A DNA stretch of 30,342 bases from a virus. Below the pieces are notes generated by a model. The model worked only from the letters and a program-made list of their open reading frames with translations, made no database searches and was not told the DNA's origin. Location: the IMG/VR virus record IMGVR_UViG_3300046028_004516, positions 1-30,342 of that record; one strand, written 5' to 3'. Below are positions 1-7,747 of the stretch, one piece after another (position 1 is the first letter of the stretch; each line of letters opens with the position of its first letter). The translations under genes and the position numbers were made by a program.

Positions 1-73
1 GAAACTCGCGTGGTATGCGTGGACAAAGATTCACGATTTTGGGCCTTTTTCATGATGTTTATGGAGTAGTGGT

Positions 74-547
74 ATGAAAGGTAGAAAAAAAACACCGACG
101 GCGATACTAAAAATGCGAGGGTCGTGGCGTGCGAAGACGCGCCCAGGCGAACCCGCTCCGAGCGCATCGCAACTCGACTCGCCTGAGTTTCTTGGGGCCC
201 GTGAAAAGATTATCTTCGACCAGATGAGCGAGGCGTTGTTCCGCGTTGGCGTCCTCACCGAGATCGATGGCTCGAGTCTTTCCCGCTATGCGATCTGCCT
301 CGTCCGATGGATTGACGCAGAAGCTTCTTTGAGCGCTGGAACTCCCACGCATATCGAGATCATGGGTGATGACGAACGAGTCAAGGGTTACAAGGAAACC
401 CCGCCTTACATGGTCTCATGCAAAATGCACGATCAACTCTTGAAGTTGGAGTGCCAGTTCGGATTGACGCCCGCATCGCGTCCTAATCTCCAAAGCACGA
501 ACGGCGGCAAAGACGGGATCATCGACATCATGAGGGCTATACAATAA
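74..547 (+). CDS. terS: Phage terminase small subunit (P27 family)
   Basis: Probable DNA-recognition subunit of the packaging motor; it would bind the packaging site and hand DNA to the large terminase. The 157-residue protein opens with GRKKTPTAILKMRGSW, the basic N-terminus typical of P27-type small terminases, followed by the usual Pro-rich RPGEPAP segment and a helical middle around residues 35-130. The length is normal for the family. The start at 74 has GGAG at 63-66. It lies directly before the large terminase, portal and protease, the canonical order. Its stop TAA (545-547) overlaps the proposed AUA start of the next gene at 544. Family call from sequence pattern; fairly sure. Confidence 0.88.
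   Translation: MKGRKKTPTAILKMRGSWRAKTRPGEPAPSASQLDSPEFLGAREKIIFDQMSEALFRVGVLTEIDGSSLSRYAICLVRWIDAEASLSAGTPTHIEIMGDDERVKGYKETPPYMVSCKMHDQLLKLECQFGLTPASRPNLQSTNGGKDGIIDIMRAIQ
532..546 (+). promoter_or_regulatory. Shine-Dalgarno and proposed AUA initiation codon of the large terminase
   Basis: GAGGG at 532-536 is followed after 7 nt by ATA at 544-546, which overlaps the upstream TAA stop (ATAA). This is the geometry of a translationally coupled ATGA start with the third base changed. No standard start is available in this frame until TTG 622, inside the conserved N-terminus. Confidence 0.55.
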
Positions 548-2121
548 CCACCCGAGCGCCAAGGAAAAAGAAGCCTGCACCCGCCAAGGATCACCCGATC
601 GTTCGGTTCTTTGGTGACCACTTGCGCCATACGAAGGGCGAGTGGGCGGGCACGGGTTTCGTCCTGGCTGAATGGCAGCGTCAGTTCTTGAATGAACTCT
701 TCGGGACGGTGCGCAAGGATGGCCTGCGCCAGTACCGCACCGCCTACCTCGAGGTGCCCAGAAAGAACGGTAAGTCAACTCTCGCAGCGGGCATCGCCTT
801 GTTTCTTCTCTGCCTTGATCGTGAAGAGGGTGCGGAAATCTACAGCGCAGCATCCGACAAAGATCAAGCCAGTATCGTCTTTGACCAAGCCTGCCAGATG
901 ATCGAGGAAAACCCGAACCTCTCAACCATGCTCAGGATCTATCGCAACAAAACGATCGAGCACAAAGCCTCGAACTCTTTCTACAGATCGCTATCCTCGG
1001 ATGCCTTCACCAAACACGGGCTCAATGCTCATGGCGTGATCGTCGACGAGGTTCATGCCCAACCAAACCGAGAGCTATGGGATGTGTTGACAACCTCAAC
1101 GGGTGCCCGCAGGCAACCGCTCACGCTCGCATTGACTACCGCTGGGCACGATCGCCAGAGTCTGTGCTGGGAGCTTCGCCAGTATGCTGAAGGGGTCAAC
1201 GATAAGCTCATTCACGACCCGACTTTCTACTCTAAAATCTACACCAGCACAGGCGACTGGAAAGCAGAATCAACTTGGAAACAAGCCAACCCGAACTATG
1301 GCGTGACCGTGAAAGAGGATTACTTCGTGAAGGCAGTAGCTGAAGCCAGCGCCAACCCTTCCCGCGAAAACGCCTTCAGAAGATTACACTTGAACCAGTG
1401 GACATCGCAGGAGACGAGATGGATCTCGCTCGAGCGCTGGGATGCGTGCTCCCGCGATCTCCCTGACCTTTCCGGGAGGATGGCGTTCGGGGGTCTTGAT
1501 CTCAGCAGTACCTTAGATCTCACGGCGTTTGTGCTTCTCTTTCCGCCTATCGAACCGCATGAACCCTACTGGATCGTGCCGACCTTCTTCGCACCAGCGG
1601 ACGCAGCGAGGGAACGAGAGCGCAACAACAAGCACAGGCTCGATGACTGGGAGCGCCAAGGTCTGATCGTGACTACACCAGGGCGATCGCTCGACTATAG
1701 GGCAGTCGTGGCGGTGATTGATGGCCTAGCAAGAAAGTACAACATCCAAGAGATCGCAGTCGATCGCTGGAACATCAACCAGATCAGTAAGGATTTGGAA
1801 ACGCTGGGCAAGAATAACGGCAGGCCCGATTGGCTTGTCGGCTTCGGGCAAGGCTTCGCAGCGATGACCGCACCCTCGAAAGAGTTAGAGGTCTTGGTGC
1901 TCTCTGAGAAGATCGCACACGATGGCAACCCGGTGCTGCGTTGGATGTTTTCCAATGTCCAAGTCGAGCGAGACAACGCAGGCAACATCAAAATGCATAA
2001 GGGAAAAGCGGTCGAGAAAATCGATGGCATCGTGGCGACTATCATGGCACTCGGTCGGGCGCAGGTCAGCACCTTAAACGCAACAAATATTTACGACACC
2101 CAAGGAATCACACTACTATGA
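544..2121 (+). CDS. terL: Phage terminase large subunit, proposed AUA start
   Basis: ATPase-nuclease that drives DNA into the prohead and cuts it. With the start at ATA 544 it has 525 residues. Walker A is PRKNGKST (about 72-79), Walker B is VIVDEVH (about 165-171), and the C-terminal nuclease has Asp residues in GGLDLSS, VDRWN and KIDGIVA. The only standard start nearby is TTG 622, which removes 26 residues including the usual IVRFFGDHLRHTKGEWAG stretch and has no Shine-Dalgarno. Reading back in frame there is no ATG, GTG or other TTG; ATA 544 yields ITTRAPRKKKPAP, sits 7 nt after GAGGG (532-536) and overlaps the terS stop as ATAA. Function is near certain; the start is inferred. Confidence 0.93.
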   Translation: MTTRAPRKKKPAPAKDHPIVRFFGDHLRHTKGEWAGTGFVLAEWQRQFLNELFGTVRKDGLRQYRTAYLEVPRKNGKSTLAAGIALFLLCLDREEGAEIYSAASDKDQASIVFDQACQMIEENPNLSTMLRIYRNKTIEHKASNSFYRSLSSDAFTKHGLNAHGVIVDEVHAQPNRELWDVLTTSTGARRQPLTLALTTAGHDRQSLCWELRQYAEGVNDKLIHDPTFYSKIYTSTGDWKAESTWKQANPNYGVTVKEDYFVKAVAEASANPSRENAFRRLHLNQWTSQETRWISLERWDACSRDLPDLSGRMAFGGLDLSSTLDLTAFVLLFPPIEPHEPYWIVPTFFAPADAARERERNNKHRLDDWERQGLIVTTPGRSLDYRAVVAVIDGLARKYNIQEIAVDRWNINQISKDLETLGKNNGRPDWLVGFGQGFAAMTAPSKELEVLVLSEKIAHDGNPVLRWMFSNVQVERDNAGNIKMHKGKAVEKIDGIVATIMALGRAQVSTLNATNIYDTQGITLL

Positions 2122-3968
2122 TTGAACGCATAAAAGGCTTTATCTCTCGGGCGCTTTCCCTATCGGGTGGCAACCTGAAAGACCCTAGGCTCAACGAGTT
2201 ATTTGGTGGCGCATCAACTGACTCGGGCGTCAGCGTCACACCCGATACGGCCCTCACCTACTCTGCCGTATATGCTGCGGTCAGGTGCATTGCCGAGTCG
2301 GTTTCGAGTCTACCGCTCAACTACTACGAACGCCTGCCGGGTGGTGGCAAGGCACACGCAAAAGCGAACCCGCTGCACACGCTCCTTCATGATGAGCCCA
2401 ACCCCGAGATGAGCTCGCTCCAATGGCGTGAGGCTTCGATGGCGCACTTGCTTCTTCATGGAAATTCTTACAGCGAAATCGTGCGTGACCTCGAGGGCAA
2501 TGTGGTCGAGCTCTGGCCCATTGACCCTACTATGGTAACGCCCAGGCGCACCGACTCGGGTGAGCTTTACTACGAACTCAACCGGGGAAAGTCTTTCATC
2601 ACCGCTGGCAATATGCTTCATATACCCGGTCTATCATTCGATGGCATCTCAGGCATCAGCGTGATTGGGTTGGCCCGCCAGTCGATCGGGTTATCAATGG
2701 CGATTGAAAGCTTCGGTGCTGGTTACTTTGGGCGAGGAGCTCGGCCCGGTGGCGTGTTAACTTTCCCTGGTCAACTCTCACCCGAAGCAAGGCAGAACCT
2801 TCGCAGATCGTTTGAGGAACTTCATGCAGGTGGGGCAAACTCTCACCGAGTCGCCCTCTTGGAAGCGGGCCTAAAGTGGGAGGCCATCGGCGTGCCACCC
2901 GATGACTCGCAGTTCCTTCAGTCGAGAGAGTTCCAGGTCATCGAGATCGCCCGCTGGTTTAACCTACCACCGAACAAACTTAAGGATCTTTCCAAGACGA
3001 GCTACAACTCCCTCGAACAGATGGAAATCAGCTTCGTCGTGGATACCCTGCGCCCTTGGCTAGTTCGTTGGGAACAGCAACTCAACCGCAAGATTATCAG
3101 ACCGAAAGACAAAGGCACTTTCTTTTTCGAGTTCAATGTAGACGGGAAATTACGGGGCGAGATCGCTGCCCGTTATCAGTCGTACTCGGTCGCTCGCAAC
3201 TGGGGCTGGCTGTCGGTGAACGAGATCCGAGAAAAAGAAAACATGAACCCGATCGAGGGTGGCGATGTGTATATGCAACCCATGAATATGCAATCGATTA
3301 ACACCGCACCCACGGCAGCGCCTGCAACCGATCCGAGTTTGGTGGCAGTGCCCACACCCGAGACCCAAGACCCGACAGCAATCGCAGCACCCGCAGCAGC
3401 AGGGGCAGATGTCGCCAGCACCGCATTGAACGGCGCACAGATCACCAGTCTCGTTGACTTGGTTACTCAGGTAGGCATGAAGCTCATCCCGATCGCATCG
3501 GCCAAGGCGATTGCAATTGCCTCGTTCCCATTCCTCTCGCAAGCGGTGGTCGATCAAATCTTCAACGGGCTCGACAGTGTGCCAACTCCACCAACCTTAC
3601 CAAACCCTCCAGCGACCACACCCGCTCGCTCTCACGAATCAATCATCCTGAGACTCTTGGATGATGCAGGTGAACGCCTTCAAAATGTGGAGTGTTCAGC
3701 CGTGAAGCGCTTTGCCAACAAACCAGCAGAGTTCTTGACCAAGCTCGATCACTTCTGTGCCGAGCATCGGGCCCGCGTCGTGTCCGCCTATTCACCCGTG
3801 CTCGAGGCGTTTGGCCTGACCACCGATCTCGATGGCCATGTCCAGCGCCACCTCGACCAGTTCCGCTCAACTTGGTTGGACTTCTCAGGATCAGTGACCG
3901 CAGCGAAACTTGCCGAAGCGGTTTCGCTTAAGATTCAAAACATGAAAGGGGTCAAAGATGAAAACTAA
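2118..3968 (+). CDS. HK97-family portal protein with long C-terminal extension
   Basis: Forms the dodecameric DNA gate at one head vertex. The core (about residues 1-390) shows standard HK97 portal features: TYSAVYAAVRCIAESVSSLP near the N-terminus, LHTLLHDEPNPEMSS, LLLHGNSY, and the stem/clip stretch ARWFNLPPNKLKDLSKTSY. The core is of usual length, but the 616-residue protein carries about 220 extra residues: an Ala/Pro/Thr-rich linker (about 397-445) and two helical segments (about 445-490 and 505-616). ATG 2118 overlaps the terminase stop as ATGA. The last codons overlap the prohead protease start by 11 nt. The extension could be a fused scaffold-like or head-interior domain; I do not recognise it. 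Confidence 0.93.
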   Translation: MIERIKGFISRALSLSGGNLKDPRLNELFGGASTDSGVSVTPDTALTYSAVYAAVRCIAESVSSLPLNYYERLPGGGKAHAKANPLHTLLHDEPNPEMSSLQWREASMAHLLLHGNSYSEIVRDLEGNVVELWPIDPTMVTPRRTDSGELYYELNRGKSFITAGNMLHIPGLSFDGISGISVIGLARQSIGLSMAIESFGAGYFGRGARPGGVLTFPGQLSPEARQNLRRSFEELHAGGANSHRVALLEAGLKWEAIGVPPDDSQFLQSREFQVIEIARWFNLPPNKLKDLSKTSYNSLEQMEISFVVDTLRPWLVRWEQQLNRKIIRPKDKGTFFFEFNVDGKLRGEIAARYQSYSVARNWGWLSVNEIREKENMNPIEGGDVYMQPMNMQSINTAPTAAPATDPSLVAVPTPETQDPTAIAAPAAAGADVASTALNGAQITSLVDLVTQVGMKLIPIASAKAIAIASFPFLSQAVVDQIFNGLDSVPTPPTLPNPPATTPARSHESIILRLLDDAGERLQNVECSAVKRFANKPAEFLTKLDHFCAEHRARVVSAYSPVLEAFGLTTDLDGHVQRHLDQFRSTWLDFSGSVTAAKLAEAVSLKIQNMKGVKDEN

Positions 3969-4518
3969 TACGATTGAACGCAGGTTCTCTACCGAACTTA
4001 GAGTTGATGTCGCAGCGCAGAAGATCATCGGCTACGCTGCCAAGTATGATCTCTCAAGCGAAGACCTCGGCGGCTTTCGGGAGTTCGTTCGCCCTGGTGC
4101 ATTCCAGAGGTCGCTTGACTCTAACCCCGATGTGAGGGCGCTCATTGATCATAATCCGAGCCTCATCCTCGGTCGCACCGTCTCGGGCACGCTAAGACTC
4201 GAGAGCGATGCGACAGGGCTCAAGGTTACCATCGACCCGCCTGATACCCAGTATGCTGCCGACTTGATGGCGGTCATGTCTCGGGGTGATGTCTCGCAGA
4301 TGAGCTTCGCCTTTACGACTTCCGAAGACGCTTGGGATCTGGTGGACGGTAAACGGGTGCGCAGTCTTCTCGCCGTGGAGCTCCACGATGTGAGTGTGGT
4401 CACTTACCCCGCCTACCCCGATACCTCGGTGGCAGTTCGCTCGCTCTCGATCTACACCCAGGACGCAATAAGATCAGCGCAACGCATCCGAGAACTTCGC
4501 CTGCGTGGTGATCGGTAG
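3958..4518 (+). CDS. HK97-family prohead protease (peptidase U35)
   Basis: Assembly protease that cleaves the capsid delta domain during head maturation. The 186 residues match the family in length and motifs: IIGYAAKYD near the start, FREFVRPGAF, the catalytic-His motif ALIDHNPSLILGRT (His65) and the Ser motif SQMSFAF (Ser116), followed by ELHDVSVVTYPAYPDT, the typical C-terminal signature. It lies just before the capsid region with only a small membrane protein gene between, and it overlaps the portal gene end. The start at ATG 3958 follows GGGG in the portal coding sequence. Confidence 0.94.
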   Translation: MKTNTIERRFSTELRVDVAAQKIIGYAAKYDLSSEDLGGFREFVRPGAFQRSLDSNPDVRALIDHNPSLILGRTVSGTLRLESDATGLKVTIDPPDTQYAADLMAVMSRGDVSQMSFAFTTSEDAWDLVDGKRVRSLLAVELHDVSVVTYPAYPDTSVAVRSLSIYTQDAIRSAQRIRELRLRGDR

Positions 4519-4574
4519 TCCAGCAACTTGGACTAAGTCGCTCGCTTAGTTCACGCAAACGCCTTTCCGTGGAC

Positions 4575-4601
4575 TAGGGGTGGGGGAATTCCTCCACCCT
4601 A
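4575..4601 (+). other. GC-rich imperfect hairpin after the protease gene
   Basis: The segment from TAGGGG to CCCTA around a central GGAATTCC forms an imperfect near-palindrome. It lacks a T-run, so it is not a convincing intrinsic terminator; it may be an RNA-processing or stability hairpin between the protease operon and the next gene. The rest of 4519-4758 is AT-leaning and holds no ORF I can support. Confidence 0.3.
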
Positions 4602-4758
4602 CAAAAACCCTAGGAAAATTGACTTTCTGGAAGCTTTCTAACCAACCATATCGTGATTATCCATAATAAAGTGCGTGCTCCCACGAACAATAGGCTACGA
4701 TAGCAATACGGCGACCGGCGTTTGCCCGGTTGAATGGATCGAAAAAAGGAGCAGAAAC

Positions 4759-5064
4759 ATGGATAGTAAGACAAAGATCAACCTTTTGGTTGCAGCGGTG
4801 GCGTGCCTGACAGTCAGCTTGATCGTGTCGTGTGTGGTCGTGGTGGTGTTAGTGAAGGGTGGTAACCAACAAATGACCCAAGAGTCGGCAGCGCAGAGCG
4901 TGACAGATATGGCGGCGGCGATGAAGAAGAATGCCATCGAGGCCGAGGAGCGGGAAGCGGTTCGCAGAGAGAGCGAGAGAGTTGCGGAAAGAGAACGAGT
5001 AAGGATTCAGACTTCCCGAGATAAAACTGACGCAATGTTCAGAGATGCTTATAAGGGTCGTTAA
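4759..5064 (+). CDS. Small single-pass membrane protein with charged helical tail
   Basis: Unrecognised protein of 101 residues. The start at 4759 is preferred over the upstream in-frame ATG 4675 because AAAGGAG lies just before it. Residues 1-8 are polar (MDSKTKIN), residues 9-34 form a strong hydrophobic helix (LLVAAVACLTVSLIVSC...VVVVLV), and from about residue 50 on it is a highly charged E/R-rich stretch (EAEEREAVRRESERVAERER) likely to be a coiled coil. The topology resembles an inner-membrane spanin or a small phage membrane effector, but the position between protease and capsid is unusual for a lysis gene. It has its own RBS and is followed by a strong terminator, so it may be a separately expressed insertion (moron-like). 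Function unknown. Confidence 0.65.
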   Translation: MDSKTKINLLVAAVACLTVSLIVSCVVVVVLVKGGNQQMTQESAAQSVTDMAAAMKKNAIEAEEREAVRRESERVAERERVRIQTSRDKTDAMFRDAYKGR

Positions 5065-5086
5065 CCCTTCCCCCCCGCTCTCCCTA

Positions 5087-5116
5087 GGCTCGCCTTTACC
5101 GGCGGGCCTTTTTTTT
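5087..5116 (+). terminator. Intrinsic terminator after the small membrane protein gene
   Basis: GGCTCGCC (5087-5094) pairs with GGCGGGCC (5101-5108), eight pairs with one U-G wobble, across a 6-nt loop. It is followed by eight T residues (5109-5116). Confidence 0.88.
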
Positions 5117-5126
5117 GGCACGATGG

Positions 5127-5154
5127 TTGACGAACTAGGAATCCGTGGTTTAAT
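5127..5154 (+). promoter_or_regulatory. Sigma70-like promoter between two terminators
   Basis: TTGACG (5127-5132) and TTTAAT (5149-5154), each one mismatch from consensus, are separated by 16 bp. It lies directly after one intrinsic terminator and about 60 bp before the next, so transcripts would start near 5161. Motif-based call only. Confidence 0.5.
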
Positions 5155-5160
5155 CGGTCT

Positions 5161-5220
5161 ATCGAAATCAGTGCAGTCTTTACGCACAGTTTCCCGAACT
5201 AGGGGCCTGTGCGTTTTTTT
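5161..5220 (+). ncRNA. Possible short RNA or attenuated leader upstream of the capsid gene
   Basis: A transcript from the promoter at 5127-5154 would end at the terminator at 5182-5220, giving an RNA of about 60 nt with no ORF. It may be a free small RNA, or the leader of the major capsid gene with read-through controlled at the terminator. Inference from site order only. Confidence 0.3.
5182..5220 (+). terminator. Intrinsic terminator 60 bp upstream of the capsid gene
   Basis: ACGCACAG (5182-5189) pairs perfectly with CTGTGCGT (5207-5214), with inner CCC/GGG pairing possible in the loop. A T-run continues to 5220. Its position between promoter and capsid start suggests either isolation of the capsid gene or an attenuator. 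Confidence 0.85.
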
Positions 5221-5278
5221 ATGCTTCTCACCGGAGCAGATGCACGAGTCCTAATAAGCCATATTAGGAAGAAATCCA

Positions 5279-6643
5279 ATGACCGAAATTGAAACCCTGC
5301 GCAACCAGCGCACCGCAAAACTAGCTGAAGCCCGAGCTATTCACGCTCACGGCACCACCGAAAAGCGAGAACTAACCCCCGAAGAAGCCGCAGCTTTTGA
5401 GGCTTTGGTTTCTCAGGTTGATGAACACGAAGCCCGCATCACCGAGATTGAAGGCGGCGCAGCTCCCGCAGAAGAAGCAGCACCCGAAGAAGCCGCTTCT
5501 GCTCGCAGTAATAAACTTGCAAGCTTGGAAGCTTCCTCCAAAAGACCCGCAGCACGAAGGTCTTCACCGATCGAAGCGCCTGCGTTTGTGCGCGATTTTG
5601 GCGATCGTCAAAGCACTTCAGATAGAGCATTGGCCTTACGAGGATGGCTCGGATTTCATAGCGTAAACGGTGCTTCCAATGAGCAGAGAAACGCTGCACA
5701 GCGCTCTGGCCTTGAACTTGGGAACAATCGCCTATCATTCAAATTGAATGCCAAGGCTCCTAAGAACCAAGCCGAAGCCCGTGCTCAGTCCTTGACCGCT
5801 GCCGCTGGTGGTTATACCGTTCCCCAAGGTTTCATCAATCAGCTCGAAGCTTCTTTGTTGGCTTTCGGTGGGATGCGAGAAGTCGCAACCATCTTAAGGA
5901 CAGCAGAAGGCAATGACCTACCAATTCCTACCGTGAGTGATCACAGTAATGTTGGTGCGATCCTTGCTGAAAATACTCAAGTTGCTGAGCAAGATATCAC
6001 TTTTGCCCAGATCACCATGAAGGCTTATAAGTATTCATCGAAACTCATTAGGGTTTCTGCTGAACTCTTGCAAGACTCTGCGATTGATTTGGAGTCGTTC
6101 ATCGGTGGCGCACTTGGGGAGAGGATCGCAAGGATCTTTAATACTCACGCCACAACTGGTGACAATTCCTCAAAACCACAGGGGATCTCGGCATCCGGTG
6201 CAGGTAAAACTGCTACCGCTGATGACGCAATCACCTTCGCTGAGTTGCTTGATCTTCAGCATTCGCTCGATCCAGCTTATCGTGCGAACGCCAAATTCAT
6301 GATGCACGACTCGACCTTCAAGCTTGTGCGAAAACTGGTGGATGATCAGAACAGGCCGATCTTTATGAACGACCTTTCTGCGACTTCTCCTGGTACTTTG
6401 TTCGGCGTTCCCGTCGTGATCAACCAGGATGTGGCAACAGTTGCGGCTAGCGCCAAAGTTATATACTACGGTGATTTTTCTAAGTACCTCATTCGAGATG
6501 TGCAGGACTTCACACTCTTGCGCCTCGAAGAACGATACGCTGATTACCACCAAGTTGGCTTTGTTGGCTTCTCCCGTCATGATGGTCGCATCCTCGACGC
6601 TGGCACTGATCCGATCAAGCATTTAGTAATGGCAGCTAGCTAA
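5279..6643 (+). CDS. HK97-fold major capsid protein
   Basis: Main shell protein. It has 454 residues in two parts. Residues 1-110 are a charged helical delta/scaffold-like domain (MTEIETLRNQRTAKLAEARA, EEAAAFEALVSQVDEHEARI), expected to be removed by the prohead protease. From about 115 on is the HK97 core: the GGYTVPQGFINQLEASLL N-arm junction, an E-loop/P-domain region with NDLPIPTVSD and MKAYKYSSKLIRVSAELLQD, and the C-terminal ASAKVIYYGDFSKYLIRDVQDFTLLRLEERYADYHQVGF signature. AGGAAG lies before ATG 5279. It sits two genes after the protease and is insulated upstream by two terminators, so it needs its own promoter or read-through. Confidence 0.95.
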   Translation: MTEIETLRNQRTAKLAEARAIHAHGTTEKRELTPEEAAAFEALVSQVDEHEARITEIEGGAAPAEEAAPEEAASARSNKLASLEASSKRPAARRSSPIEAPAFVRDFGDRQSTSDRALALRGWLGFHSVNGASNEQRNAAQRSGLELGNNRLSFKLNAKAPKNQAEARAQSLTAAAGGYTVPQGFINQLEASLLAFGGMREVATILRTAEGNDLPIPTVSDHSNVGAILAENTQVAEQDITFAQITMKAYKYSSKLIRVSAELLQDSAIDLESFIGGALGERIARIFNTHATTGDNSSKPQGISASGAGKTATADDAITFAELLDLQHSLDPAYRANAKFMMHDSTFKLVRKLVDDQNRPIFMNDLSATSPGTLFGVPVVINQDVATVAASAKVIYYGDFSKYLIRDVQDFTLLRLEERYADYHQVGFVGFSRHDGRILDAGTDPIKHLVMAAS

Positions 6644-6645
6644 AC

Positions 6646-6852
6646 ATGAAAGTTAAATTTCATACTTCTGTAGCGGGCTTGTCGTTCACTTATGATGCAA
6701 ATCTGGTGTACGACCTCCCGCTCGATGAAGCGGCTAATTGCATCCGACTCGGCTGGGCGAGCGCTGAAGAAGCGCTCGTTCCTCCGGTCTCGGAAACCCG
6801 ACAAATCAAGGCTGAGAAGGCAACCTCGAAAAAACAAAAAGAGAAACGCTAA
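6646..6852 (+). CDS. Small conserved head-region protein of unknown function
   Basis: A 68-residue protein starting 2 nt after the capsid stop. It looks like a common small phage protein found after the capsid gene: a short beta-rich opening (MKVKFHTSVAGLSFTYDAN), then a DLPLDEAANCIRLGWASAEE segment typical of the family, and a Lys-rich tail (KAEKATSKKQKEKR). Its stop overlaps the next start as TAATG, so it is likely co-translated with the connector gene. No function is established that I can name; a role in the head or head-tail joint is inferred from position. Confidence 0.75.
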   Translation: MKVKFHTSVAGLSFTYDANLVYDLPLDEAANCIRLGWASAEEALVPPVSETRQIKAEKATSKKQKEKR

Positions 6853-7421
6853 TGTTGACAGTTGTCACTCCTCCAGCGACGGAACCGATCACCCTTGCAG
6901 AGATGAAGCTCCACTCGCGCATCGATGGCAACGACGATGACGCTCTAATTAATACGCTCATCACCGCAGCACGACAGCAGCTCGAGCAGATGGCTAGCCA
7001 TAAAATGGTGACGCAGACTCTTGCGCTTTCGATCGATGACTTCCCCGACTCTGGCATCCTCTACCTTGAGGGCCCAGTGCAATCGGTGAGCTCAATCCAA
7101 TATTACGACCTCGATGGCAACCTTCAAACTTGGGATGACGAACTTTATCAGGTTGACATCACGGCTAACCCTGCCCGTGTTATGCCCGCCTACGATGAGG
7201 ATTGGCCTGATTACTTAGACGATTACAACTCGATCGTGGTGACTTATGTCGCAGGTTGCGGCAACGCTAACGAAGTCCCAGCGATATTAAAGCAAGCGAT
7301 CAAGATGCTGGTGGCGCACTGGTACAACCAGCGCGAGACCGTAGGAGAAGCGCAGGGCTACGAAGTGCCCTACGCCGTCGATAACATCGTCAAAATGTTC
7401 AGTCGAGGCATTGTTAACTAA
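6852..7421 (+). CDS. Head-tail connector protein (phiE125 gp8 / HK97 gp6 type)
   Basis: Probable adaptor ring that docks on the portal. The 189-residue protein starts with PPATEPITLAEMKLHSRIDG, the hallmark of the phiE125 gp8 family, followed by DDALINTLITAARQQLEQM (the QLRG-like helical core) and a mid-domain beta region. It ends in VPAILKQAIKMLVAHWYNQRE, the conserved C-terminal helix. The length is normal. It is coupled on both sides by TAATG overlaps (6852 and 7421), which fits a tightly co-translated neck module. Confidence 0.88.
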   Translation: MLTVVTPPATEPITLAEMKLHSRIDGNDDDALINTLITAARQQLEQMASHKMVTQTLALSIDDFPDSGILYLEGPVQSVSSIQYYDLDGNLQTWDDELYQVDITANPARVMPAYDEDWPDYLDDYNSIVVTYVAGCGNANEVPAILKQAIKMLVAHWYNQRETVGEAQGYEVPYAVDNIVKMFSRGIVN

Positions 7422-7747
7422 TGCTCAAAGCAGGCGAATTAACACAGAGAATAAGCTTTCAGCGTGATGAATCAACCACCGTTGATGATTACGGTCAGGT
7501 GACCCGCTCATGGAATACCTACTACACGACCTGGGCGAGTGTTCGACCGCTCTCAGGCAGGGAGCAAGAGCAGGGCATGGCGAGGCAGGCTTCGATCTCG
7601 CATCGTGTGCGTGTGCGTTTTAAAGATGGCATCCTTCACGGCGATCGCATCTCGATGGGAAACCGCACGCTTGAAATCGTCAGCATTAGAAACATTGACG
7701 AGGGCTCATGGGAGCTCGAGATTGATGCGGTTGAAAGGGGTGCGTAA
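7421..7747 (+). CDS. Phage head closure / head-tail joining protein (SPP1 gp16-like)
   Basis: Stopper/adaptor that closes the filled head and joins the tail. At 108 residues it has the typical Phage_H_T_join layout: MLKAGELTQRISFQR at the start, a central TWASVRPLSGREQEQ stretch, then the HRVRVRFKDGILHGDRI and RTLEIVSIRNIDEGSWELEI beta strands. Length and order (after the connector, before the HK97 gp10-like gene) both match the family. Confidence 0.9.
   Translation: MLKAGELTQRISFQRDESTTVDDYGQVTRSWNTYYTTWASVRPLSGREQEQGMARQASISHRVRVRFKDGILHGDRISMGNRTLEIVSIRNIDEGSWELEIDAVERGA

Noticed and set aside
1-73. 3' end of an upstream gene
   Set aside because: All three frames are open from the window edge for a while (stops at 53-55, 67-69 and 75-77); too short to decide which, if any, is coding.
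622-624. TTG 622 as large terminase start
   Set aside because: Lies inside the conserved N-terminal region and has no Shine-Dalgarno; ATA 544 fits better.
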